Translations under genes and position numbers: made by a program
Notes under the pieces: generated by a model
What the model was told of the DNA's origin: nothing
Seen by the model: the letters and a program-made list of their open reading frames with translations, nothing else
Database searches by the model: none
Shown here: positions 16,673 to 27,508 of the stretch, in pieces
Position numbering within the stretch: the stretch's first letter is position 1
Layout of the letters: each line of letters starts with the position of its first letter
Assembly (NCBI GenBank): GCA_951213105.1
Contig: OX578134.1
Coordinates: 138,159,793-138,223,792 of the forward strand
Source: Amaurobius ferox
Lineage: Eukaryota; Arthropoda; Arachnida; Araneae; Amaurobiidae
DNA length: 64,000 nt
Direction: 5' to 3'

Positions 16673-18371
16673 AAATTTGCAAACGAAAGCTCATAAAAAA
16701 AAAGCATACACTTTAAACTGAAAAATAAATCATTTCGCTGAATTTTTAAAAACTTTTTCAGAGTTTCTTTTTAAAGTTGGTACTAGTTCAGTGATGCAGA
16801 AAAATAGTAGAAATTTAACTAATTTGTGTTTTATTAGCATTTATATCCTTATGGTCAAACTATCCATTGGCCGTACCACCACCATTGCTCTGGAAATTAT
16901 AATTTTCTCCATAAGAATGAATGTTATAAAATTCTTAAATTTCTAATAATTCGAATTTTAATCATCTAAATTACAATTTTTTTTTCAACTTCGTTTTTTT
17001 TACATAATGTATCTACACATAAAATGTCATAGCTGTACGCGCATTCGTTCTTAAATTATCGTGTGCATACACGCAGATGGGCAATTTTTCAAAAGTGTTC
17101 GAAATGTAGTCAGATGTCCATAAAACAACTTATCTTTCCGTCATAGATGTCCATAAAACGTGTTTTCTCGTCAAAATATCGAATTCCAAAATTTTCACTT
17201 TTTATCTGGTATTCATATTTTAATGCAAAATGAGGACTACAAAATAACAGCAGCAGAAGTTCTTGCTACAGAAACAGGCATTATTGTTTAACATTTTTCA
17301 CATTCATACCTTACAATTGGAAATAATTTCTTTTGACCACATTTCTATAAGCTGTATAAAACCACCCTGCTAAATTATTACTTTATAAAATTAATTTTTC
17401 TATATTTATATTCCATTGGCATACCGTCATAATCCATTTACAACTTCCTCATATCTTTATAATTCAAATTTATTGGGTCTACTTGTAATGTAATCAATAT
17501 CAGAATTAAAAAATTATACAGGGTATAAGGCTCTACTCAATTTTTCATATTTTTGTATAACACGTTCAATCCCTTTCTGCAAAGGAGATCAAATATTTAA
17601 ATCCAGGTTGATGCATCAACATCTCAACTAAATATTAAGATGGTGATGTTTCAATCCAGATCAAATTTTCAAGCCATTTTTCAGAAGGGGTTCGAATTTT
17701 ATCCCGTTCTTTTCGATGTGTTTGACCCTACCTATAACTTTTCATACTTTCATAATGCATATTGATATCCTTAAATGGAAACTCAACTTTCTCAAATGTA
17801 CATAATGCAGATTTGAATGAGGATCAACTCAACTTTCTTATATATATTCCACAGTTTTTTTGGTTTTTTTAACACTTTACAACATAGTTGAAAAGTATTT
17901 ATGATTATTAACTTTGTTCATTCTGTCTGTCTGTCTGTCCATTAGCACAACTGCCGTAAAAATGACTTTATCAAAATGAAATTTTAGTATGTTTTTCAGA
18001 CGGTCTGTGGGATCTATGGGAATATAAATGAATAATATCACCCAATCAGTTTTGGATTGAACCCGGGTTGAAAAAATGAAATACATTGAACCCTATGGGA
18101 CCTAATTTTTCAAACATTTTTTAGGCGAATTTAAAATTCACAAATTGCTTCGAAATTTTTAGGAAATATTCAAATTATCCCATAAAATATATAAAAAAAA
18201 TTCAGTAAAATATGTTAGGTAGTTTTTTAAATAAAAATTATTTAATATAGGGAGAAAAACAAATTCAATTAAATTCTGACTCTTGCTATATCCTCCAGAA
18301 AGAAAAAATAGGTATATTATATAATAAATATTTTCTCAAGAGTTTAATTATTTTACATATAAGAGAGGTTT
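15042..18371 (-). repeat. Right arm of the large inverted repeat (~3.3 kb)
   Basis: Reverse complement of 4100-7523. The palindrome ACTTTCC...GGGAAAGT lies at 16194-16232, a poly(A) run at about 16645-16671, and CTGTCTGTCTGTCCATTAG near 17930. The flanks just outside the two arms show no shared short duplication that I can see, so a simple terminal-inverted-repeat transposon of 14 kb is not demonstrated. Confidence 0.85.
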
Positions 18372-18632
18372 TATATAACTCTTCATGTTATACTTATTTG
18401 TTGGCATTTTTAATGTACTTTCCTACGTCCTAGAGAGTTGAAATTTGGTACACAACTTAAATTAGTAGAACATTTTATTCTACAAAAATTTGGTGAATCC
18501 TCAAATATAGATCCTACATTTTTTTCGAAATGGCCTGCAAATAATCCCCGTTCACTTCTATGAATCATTGTTGTAAGATTGTTAAAAATTCTTATGTAGG
18601 TAGCACATGACTTTCCCTGCAGACTCATATTG

Positions 18633-19350
18633 ACGTTCCCTTTATTTCTCCAATAATCATTTGAGTTTATCTGTACAAAATAACACCCTTAAGTATTTTA
18701 AATGACACTGAATTTGCACGTTAAACTTAAATTTGGTTCTCATTTGATAGCTGGACTTATTGTCAAAGGCACACGTAGCGAAAACGCGAAAAAACTAAAA
18801 TATCTCAAGAACGGCTAGTCCTAGAGTAATGGGGTTAGTCTTATTCTTTTTGTTATCAAAAATCACGTATAAATAAGCATTTAATTGATATAATTAAGCA
18901 CACGTAGTCTTTTATTTTTAGATTTAACGATTTCGCAAAAACAGCCCGTTCCTTTTTCCCGAATCGTACCACAATAACCTACAAGTGATTTATATACCAA
19001 ATTTTGTTAAATTTGGTCCATTAGTTTTTATCTAGAGTGGATAAAGGCAATTTTTGCCGGCCATTTCGCAAAGAAGGCAAATTCTCTTATTACGAATCGT
19101 ACTAAAATCTAATGAGTATCAGGGTTTCCCACAAAAAACTTACCTACCAAATTTTATGAAATTCGGTACATTAGTTTTTCAGTTAGAGTGAATGCAATAT
19201 CCTCATAGACACACAGAAATACACACAGATACACCCTTACACACACAGACGTCTCCCTAAAAATAGTTTTTTCGTGTTCTAGAAGTCCCAAAACGTGTAG
19301 AACCTTCGAAAATTCGAGTTCCGCTCTTCGGCACGATTCGAATACTTTGA
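18633..19350 (-). mobile_element. Palindrome-ended family, subfamily 2, minus-strand copy
   Basis: Reverse complement of the interior of the copy at 23756-24540. Shared landmarks include CGGTTAGTCC-type clamps next to TCTCAAGAACGG, TTAATTGATATA and ATTCGGTACATTAGTTTTTC. The left (5-prime) end reads GGCACGATTCGAATACTTTG at 19331, where the palindrome is cut off. The other end stops before the GGAAAGT hairpin. Confidence 0.55.
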
Positions 19351-19399
19351 ATACAAACACACACACACACACATATATTATCTATGTATTATCTGTGGA

Positions 19400-21220
19400 T
19401 ATAAGTTCCGTGCCTAAGCAATTACAATAGTTGTGATTTTAAATGATCCCTAAACCTTTATTATTTCTACAACGAAGCCTGATTTTAACTTATGGAGAAT
19501 GCAAATATCTCAAGCGATTGTAAGGTGAGTTATATAAGAATTGCTGAATTTTTTTCGCGCAAAATTATTTAGCTCTGGAATACAAGTTATATGAATGAAA
19601 TATTCATCGATTTTGCATAGAGAATCAGACGATTTCGATGAAGTTTTAAATATTTAAGTGTAATAAATTACTGTAGTACTGTGATAATGTAAAAGATATC
19701 ACCACTGAATGTATCACATTTTAGAGATTTTTAAATGAAATTGCATTTCAGTTGGAAAGTGTTTCATAATCAATGCTTATGCATGATTGATCTTTCTTGT
19801 ATTATTATGTATTTAGAGTATATGGCAATATTGTTCTGAAGAACTTTATAGGGCTTGTATGTTATAAATTATAGTATATTATTTAATCCCATTATTATTA
19901 TTGTTGTATAATTTTGTTATATAATGTACATTTTGAAATTCTTCCTTATTAACACTTTATAACATAGTTGAAAAGTGTTTATGACTTTGTTCCTTCTGTT
20001 TGTCTGTCTGTCCGTTAGCACGATAACTGCTGTAAAAATAACTTTATCAAAATGAAATTTTAGTATGTTGTTCAGAGGGTCTGTGGGACCTATGGGAATA
20101 TAAATGAATAATATCACCCAATTAGTTTTGGATTGAACCCGGGTTGAAAAAATGAAATACATTGAACCCTATGGGACCTAATTTTTCAAACATTTTTTAA
20201 GCGGATTTAAAATTCACAAATTGCTTCGAAAGTTATAGGAAATATTTAAATTATCTCATAAATTATATAAAAAAATTTCAGTAAAATATATTCAGTAGAT
20301 TTTAAATACAAATTAAAATAATAATTACACCTTTTATAAAGGATCACGTGACAATTATATGAAGAGATCATGTGACCCACTTCAAAATAAAATATGGCAT
20401 CCATCTTATGTCAAAATCGTGATTTTTATTCTTTTTCTTAATTCATGTTTAGTGTTGTATCCGTCCTAAAACCGCTTTATTTTTGCTTAAATTCTGTGCA
20501 TCTACATACTGAAACAACGCAATTACAATATATTTGAGTTTAAATGATCATCAAATTTTGATTATTTCTACAACGAAGCCTAATTCTCACTTATGGAGAA
20601 TGTAAATACCAAAAGATGTAGAATGAGTTGTATAAGAATTGCTGCATTTCTTTAACGCAAAATTGTTTAGCTCATGGAGTCTACAATATAGCTGATATGA
20701 ATGAAAATTCATTGATTTTACACAGAGAAGCACACGATTTTTTCTATGAGTTTTAAGCATAGTTTAATTACTTGTACCTCCATGGTCTTAAGTTTTTAAA
20801 TAAAATAAATTATGGAAAAAGTTTGTGAATGAAATGCTGCTTTTATAGATAGAGCCAGGTGCGTTATATTTCGATGACGTCATTTTAATAAATTTCCTTT
20901 GTTTTCGATGAAGTTTTTAAATATGATAAGTTATTGTAGTGCTATGATAATTTAAAAAATATTACAGAGGAATGTATCGCATTTTAGAGATGTTTAAACC
21001 GGGCAATTTATATTTCAATGCCGTCATTTGAATGAAGATCATTTTTTTCGATGAAGTTTTAAGTTCCAAATATAATAAATTAATGTAGCATTGCGATAAT
21101 TTTAAAAATATTACAGAGGAATGTATCGCAATTTAGAGATGTTTAAATAAAATTGCATTGAAGTTGGAAAGTGTTTCATAATCAATGTTTTATGCATGAT
21201 TGATCTTTCTTGGTTAATGT
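19400..21220. repeat. Locally duplicated blocks
   Basis: A block with TTTCTACAACGAAGCCT and TTATGGAGAATG occurs near 19464-19505 and again near 20567-20600. A second block with GAATGTATCGCATTTTAGAGA and GTTTCATAATCAATG occurs near 19710, 20970 and 21120. Direct duplications of a few hundred bases explain the region. No gene is supported. Confidence 0.55.
19917..20310 (-). repeat. Third, partial copy of the inverted-repeat outer segment
   Basis: ACACTTTATAACATAGTTGA, a TGTCTGTCTGTCC tract and GGGACCTATGGGAATATAAA follow the same order as 17870-18240 and as the reverse of 4230-4600. The outer part of the arms is thus itself a dispersed repeat. Confidence 0.75.
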
Positions 21221-21230
21221 GACATTATAA

Positions 21231-21841
21231 TTGTAAAACTGCTTAATTCTATTTATGTTTTAAAATAAAAATAACTTTTCTTGTTATTCATGTTATTCCT
21301 ACTGGGATATAATCCTTGTGGATGGCCTTCCTTTAGTATGCAATCAATAGCCCTCTTACAATCGATAATTAATGTTTATAGTTATATCAAAATTCACATG
21401 AATCCGCAGTAGCGCCGCTAGAAATTTTGTGTGTGTAAAAGGGAGGTGGAGGGGGGGGGGTTACAAAGCATTTTGTTTCTCATTTCCAGTGGATTTCAGT
21501 GGAACTCCAGTGGATTCCTGGTGAAGTCACTGTTTGAATATCTCAATTTGTTCGATATATCGTGCCCACAGAGACAGTGGCTGAATGTCACATCCTGCCC
21601 TCACCTGTAAGATCCCCCCCCCCTACTAACTATAACTTAAAATATAAAAACAAACTTTCCACTGCTTTATTCCAAATTGTTATTCATGATAACTTCATCC
21701 CGGTTTTCGATAAAACCTTTCTTTTAACTAATTGTAATAATCCACGTAATATTTTGTGTCTTGAATCGCTATTTATTTATATTCATCGTGACATGGTTAT
21801 TGTCTGAATTTTTAGACAAATAAATATGTTATTTTTATATT
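21231..21841. other. Unassigned spacer with homopolymer runs
   Basis: Holds a run of 10 G (21451-21460) within a longer purine tract and a run of 10 C (21614-21623). No credible gene. Confidence 0.5.
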
Positions 21842-22479
21842 ACTTTCCCTGCAATACATGGTGATGTATAAGGAATGTTTTGGAATCGTGGAAAATCGCA
21901 ACTCGAGTTTTTCAACTGATCTACAGGGATCTCCAAAACACAAAAAATTATTTTTAATAGCATGGCGTCTGCGTATGTGTCTGTTGGTGCAATGTATGTA
22001 ATCACTCTAACCCAAAAACTAATTCACCAAATGTTACACTTGTGGATGATTCTGATGCCAATTAGATTTATTACAATTTGGGATAAAAGGACCTGTCCCC
22101 CCCCTCTTTTTTTTGAAAAAGAGGGGGGGGACAAAAAAATTAAAAAAAAAAAATAGCATGTGAAAATTCGCCAAAATCTATAATAAAAGACTAAGTATGT
22201 TGAAATATATCAATTAAATGCTTATTTTATACATAATTTTTTATGTTAAAAAAGGCCGTTTACTAGCCGTTCTCGAGATATTTGAGTATTTTCGCCTTTG
22301 AAAATATATCTAGTTACCAAATGAAAACGAAAGTTGGATTAAAAGTGCAAAATCAATGTCATTTAAAATAATTATGTGTGTTATTGTGTACCATTAAACT
22401 CAATTTAATAGATTATTAAAGAAATAAGAAGCAAATGCATTTGAGTATGTAAGGAAAATCATATGCTGTCCTCATCAGG
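21842..22479 (+). mobile_element. Palindrome-ended family, subfamily 2
   Basis: Starts ACTTTCCCTGCAATACATGG, continues with GGAATCGTGGAAAATCGCAA, and ends with TAAGGAAAATCATATGCTG then CTCATCAG. Start, interior and end correspond to the copy at 23756-24540. No protein is encoded, so it is presumably non-autonomous. Confidence 0.6.
22095..22132. repeat. Perfect 17-bp hairpin made of homopolymers
   Basis: The left stem is GT, eight C, TC and five T. The right stem is five A, GA, eight G and AC. The loop is four bases (TTTG). The sister copy near 24025 has only a T run here. Confidence 0.85.
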
Positions 22480-23755
22480 TTTTTTTTGTTTTTTTTTATT
22501 CTGCTGTGTCAATTTTATAATTAAATGTCCTGTCCAATCCTTTTCCTTGCATAATCTGGCAATTTATATAAACACTTTTGTTGGTGGTTCGTTACTATCA
22601 TAATATGTATAATAACGGTATGTCTTTTCTTTCACGATTGGCTCTGGACGTTTTATGTCTCAAATTCTGGGTTGTGCTGGGAGGACTCTTGCCTCCGAGC
22701 GATTTTGAACTACGATTGTCCGCCTCGCTTCCTACAAAGTGTTCTACTCGTATATGAAAGTAGCTGTCAAGGTCACAGATGTACAAAAGCCAGCGAGTGA
22801 ATATGGTGCGGGTGTGCGTGTGTGTGTGTGTGTGGGGGGGGGGGGGAATATCTACGAGGAGTTTGTAATAGGGAAGAGACCCTCCCTCTCTTGGGAGCTT
22901 GGATAGTAGGATTCAAAATTCAGAATTTTAAAATCCCGAGTTTTGCAGACAAAGGTGGGAATTTTGAATTATAAGATTGTAACAGTATTATAAGCATTCC
23001 CTGAAAAAATCACGTTTCTATGATAATTACTTCTAAAGTTAGCAATTAAGATTTTAATTCTACTTAAATAAGAATGGTGAAATGGCGTAAAACAAATACT
23101 TTTTGATGTACGGTCTTGCTGGGGGGGGGGGGGGGGGGCATTTATAAATATTTTTAAAAAGTAGGCTGTGAAAAGGGCCGTGAAAGGGGGCCGGAGGGTC
23201 CTTTTTAAAATCGTTTTTTCCATCTTGGCGACTCTTGCTTTGGTTTTGATGAAATTTTCGTGTTGTATTTTCTACTCTGCAATGGACTCACTTCAACTTA
23301 TCAACACCTCTCACCCTATTTTTTTAACTTCAGAATTTTCGGATGTTGTCTTAGAACTATGTACTGTTGTAAACAATTAGAATTGAACAATGTAATTTAT
23401 TTCAAAAAATGGTAGAAAATGACCTAAAATAAAAAAAAATAATATTACCCTTAAAATATTAAAAAAAAAAGTCCCAAAACGTTTTCTGCTTAAAAGGGGG
23501 AAAATTGTATCGCGCCTTTTTTTTACAACAATGATTGAAACTATTAAGTCTCTTGGTTAATGAACCTTTTATGCCTTTTATGCAAGTCCTTTTATGCATG
23601 ATTATATCAAATTTTATCATATGCTGCCATGTTAAAAAAATGTATAAATTTCAAATAAAATTCGAAGTTTTCGCTCGAATTTTAAAAACTTCTATCTTGT
23701 TCTAGATTTTTCGATAACAAAGCCGGATAAAGTTTCGGGAAAATCCATTATTATT
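22480..23755. other. Unassigned region with G runs
   Basis: Contains TG repeats followed by 13 G (22834-22846) and an 18-G run (23121-23138). Short open frames only. The 22600-22800 part is less AT-rich but unrecognised. Confidence 0.5.
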
Positions 23756-24540
23756 ACTTTCCCTGTAATACATGATCATGTATAACGAAAGTATTGGAAT
23801 CGTGTCAAAAATCGCAAGTCGACGGATCTACACGTTTCGGGACATCTAGAACTCGAAAAAAACAAACTTTTAGCGTGACATCTGTGTATGTTTGTTTCTG
23901 CAATGTATGTATCCACTTTAACTAAAAAAATTAATGGATCAAATTTCATAAAATTTTATAGGTAAGTCACTTGTGTATGAACTTGGTGCTGATTAGATTT
24001 TGGTACGATTTGAGATAAAAGAACCTGCCTTTTTTTTTTTGCGAAATAGGCCGCAAAAATCTCATCCATTCTAGCTGAAAAACTAATTAACCGAATTTCA
24101 CAAAATTTGGTAGATAAGTTACTTGTGGGATACCCTGGTGCTGATTTGATTTTGGTATGATTCGGAAAAGCTTGCCATTTTTTACGGAATGACCCTCAAA
24201 AATTGCCAAAATCTAAAATAAAAGACTACGTATGCTCAAATGTATCAATTAAATGTTTATTTTATACGTAATTTTTGACGAGAAAAGAATAAGACCATTC
24301 TTACCCCATTCCTGTAGAACTGACCGTTCTCGAGGATCTTCTAACCGTTCGTTCTTCAATTTTCGTTACGCCGTCCAGTTACTAAATAAAAACAAAAACT
24401 GAATTAAAAGTGCAAATTCGGTGTTATTTTGAACAATTCAATTCAATTTAATGAACTATTAAAGAAATAAAGAGAAAATGAATTTGTAGGGAAATTCATG
24501 TGCTGCCTACGTCAGATTTTTTGTGGCAGCTATCGTGTAC
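23756..24540 (+). mobile_element. Palindrome-ended family, subfamily 2, most complete copy
   Basis: Begins ACTTTCCCTGTAATACATG with the palindrome closing at GAAAGT (23787-23792), followed by GGAATCGTGTCAAAAATCGC. It ends with GTAGGGAAATTCATGTGCTG then CCTACGTCAGATTTTTT, where ATGTG/TACGT forms a weak hairpin. It lacks an open frame. The ends match subfamily 1 at 25098 while the interior is different. Confidence 0.65.
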
Positions 24541-25097
24541 ACAAAAGATCGACTTTAGACATGCAGACAGATAGCATTCCAAAAATACGAATTTAAAATA
24601 TTGTAGGAATTTGCACAAAACTGAAGTTTTAATTTCTTTATTATATATTCAGTGCGAAGAACGGGTATACTGCTAGTAAATAGTATAAATTTAATATATC
24701 GCTTTTTATATACACTAAAATAATAGCAGGCACAAAATATTGATGTAACTAAAACATGACATACCTAAAAATGTAATACAAAGCAATATATTCTAAGAAT
24801 TTGAATCTGAATATAGCTTTAATGTTACATCCATGCATAACACAGCTGTTATATACTAATGATTGGGAAATGGAGGAACTTGAGCTAAATTTGGCCCAGG
24901 AACATTCCCCCCATTTTATTAGGATTTATTTATTAGACAGAAGTTAAACAAAAAAATATATAAAAATATTTCTTGTGTCAATATTAATGATAAATAAAAT
25001 TATCTTTAATTATGATATATATTCATTTAACTCAACATCAAAACTATACATCAAATTGTTTTATTTATTATATTGCTGCAAACTTATTTCATATATT
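24541..25097. other. AT-rich spacer
   Basis: AT-rich DNA with no recognised gene or repeat boundary. Confidence 0.4.
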
Positions 25098-25222
25098 ACT
25101 TTCCTTATATACATAATGTATAAGGAAAGTATTGTGACGGGGTCGAAAATTCGAATTCGAGTTTTCGACGGGAGAGCACGTTTCAAGCATCCCTGATCAC
25201 GAATCAAACATTTTTGAAGTGA

Positions 25223-25272
<50 letters not shown>

Positions 25273-26050
25273 TATGTGTGTGTGTCCGTGAGTCTGTGGA
25301 GACGATAACTGACGAACGAATGGACCGATTCGAACCAAATTTGGTACAAAAATCACAATCCGTAAACACTGGAAGCCTATTGTTTTTATACGTGATCGAA
25401 TGTTCAGAACCCCCCTGAATTTTCGAATGAAATTTTGAAAAAATCGTCAAAAAATCAAAACCGCTAATAAAGTTACGCAAATAGACATTTCTTATGTAAT
25501 TTTTCATTAGAAAACAATTGGCATAAATTTTAGAACGCTAACATGAACCGTTCTCGAGATATTGCACATTTTTCAAAAAAATTATCAGAAAGTCATATAA
25601 AATAAAAAAAAAATATTTCCTCTTGAGAGACATGTTCACTTTTCAGTAATACCATGCGATATATTGGATGACATCATTCTCGTGGATCTAGCTCGTTCCA
25701 TTCATGAAAAAAGATACTTTGAGTAATACTTTTGTATTTGAACGCCAATAGTCATTTATCTGCTGTAAGAATAACTTATTTCTTTGTCCATTATGCTTGG
25801 CGAGATTTTGGCGACGAATTTTGGCGGAATGTCGCCAACTTGGCGACTTTTTGAAATGTTGACAAATTAACGAAAATCTCGCCAAATGGATAAAAATGAC
25901 GCTAAATCAATGAAATGACGACTAATTGTCGAAAATTCGATATCTTGGAAAGAATATTAGTATCTACTATAAGAAAAACCTATTTATTTTACTGTAAAAG
26001 TGGTAAATTCATTACGTTATATAAGGAAAGTCATGTGTTGCCCACATCAG
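25098..26050 (+). mobile_element. Palindrome-ended element, subfamily 1, complete copy A
   Basis: The left end ACTTTCCTTATATA is repeated inverted as TATATAAGGAAAGT at 26018-26031. The right copy is followed at once by a hairpin ATGTG-TTGCC-CACAT (26033-26047) and CAG. A second, local palindrome (25098-25130) sits at the left end. A (TG)n tract (about 25226-25268) lies inside. Subterminal inverted repeats, a microsatellite core and a 3-prime hairpin without a TIR-type target duplication are known features of non-autonomous Helentron (HINE/DINE-like) elements; that assignment is my inference. No protein is encoded. Confidence 0.65.
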
Positions 26051-26158
26051 ATTTTTTAAAAGGGTGAGGGGCATGTAAAACAGGCTGTGCATTTGATTCC
26101 TTCATATGTCAGTGCTGTCTATTCTAGCATTCTTTAATATGACAACAAATCGTCAATA

Positions 26159-27033
26159 ACTTTCTTTATATACATAATGTATAAGGAAAGTATTGTGACG
26201 GGGTCGAAAATTCGAATTCGAGTTTTCGACGGGAGAGCACGTTTCAAGTATCCCTGATCACGAATCAAACATTTTTGAAGTGATGTCTGTGTGTGTGTAT
26301 GTGTGTGTGTGTGTGTGTGTGAAAGTATGTGTGTGTGTCAGTGCGTCTGTGGAGACGATAACTGACGAACGAATGAACCGATTCGAACCAAATTTGGTAC
26401 AAAAATCACAATCCGTAAACACTGGAAGCCTATTGTTTTTATACGTGATCGAATGTTCAGAACCCCCCTAAATTTTCGAAAGAAATTTTAAAAAAATCGT
26501 TAAAAAATCAAAACCGCTAATAAAGTTACGCAAATAGACATTTCTTATGTAATTTTTCATTAGAAAACGATTGGCATAAATTTTAGAACGCTAACATGAA
26601 CCGTTCTCGAGATATTGTACATTTTTCAAAAAAATTATGAAAAAGTCACATAAAAAAAAAAATTCCTATTGAGAAACATGTTCACTTTTCATATGTAATA
26701 CCATGCGATAAATTGAGTGACATCATTCTCGTTGATCTAGCTCGCTCCATTCATGAAAAAATATACTTTGAATAATACTTTTGTATTAGAACTCCAATAG
26801 TCATTTATCTGCTGCAAGAATAACTTTTTTCTTAGTGCATAACGCTTGGCGAGATTTTGGCGATGAATTTGGCGGAATGTCGCCAACTTGGCGACTTTTT
26901 TGAAATGTTGCCAAATTAATGAAAATCTCGCAAAATGGATAAAAATGATGCTAAATCAATGAAAATGACGACTAATTGTCGAAAATTCAATATCTTGGAA
27001 AGAATATTAGTATCTACTATAAGAAAATCCTAT
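26159..27033 (+). mobile_element. Palindrome-ended element, subfamily 1, copy B (right end lost)
   Basis: Collinear with copy A from its left palindrome (here ACTTTCTTTATATAC) through AGTATCTACTATAAGAAAA. It then breaks off where copy C begins, so the final ~70 bases with the GGAAAGT hairpin are missing. The (TG)n tract is shorter than in copy A. Confidence 0.7.
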
Positions 27034-27508
27034 TACTTTCCTTATATACATAATGTATAAGGAAAGTATTGTGACGGGGTCGAAAATTCGAAATCGAGTT
27101 TTCGACGGGAGAGCACGTTTCAAGCATCCCTGATCACGAATCAAACATTTTTGAAGTGATGTCTGTGTGTGTGTATGAAAGTATGTGTGTGTGTGTGTGT
27201 GAGAGACTGTGAAGACGATAACTGACAAACGAATGGACCGATTCGATCCAAATTTGGTACAAAAATCACAATCCGTAAACACTGGAAGCCTATTGTTTTT
27301 ATGCACAATCGAATGTTAAGAACATCCCTAAATTTTCAAATGAAATTTGGAAAAAATTGTCAAAAAATCAAAACCACTAATAAAGTTACGCATACAGACA
27401 TTTCTTGTGTAATTTTTCATTAGAAAACGATTGACATAAACTTTAGAACGCTAACATGAACTGTTCTCGAGATATTGCACATTTTTCAAAAAAATTATCA
27501 GAAAGTCA
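27034..27508 (+). mobile_element. Palindrome-ended element, subfamily 1, copy C (split by the Helitron array)
   Basis: Starts with the intact palindrome and follows copies A and B as far as AAATTATCAGAAAGTCA, where the Helitron array begins. In copy A the same place continues AGTCATATAAAATAAA (about 25592). The rest of copy C should lie beyond the right end of the window. Confidence 0.75.

Noticed and set aside
25061..25507. 148-codon minus-strand frame rich in His-Thr
   Set aside because: It reads through the (TG)n tract of a non-coding repeat; equivalent frames in sister copies differ with tract length.
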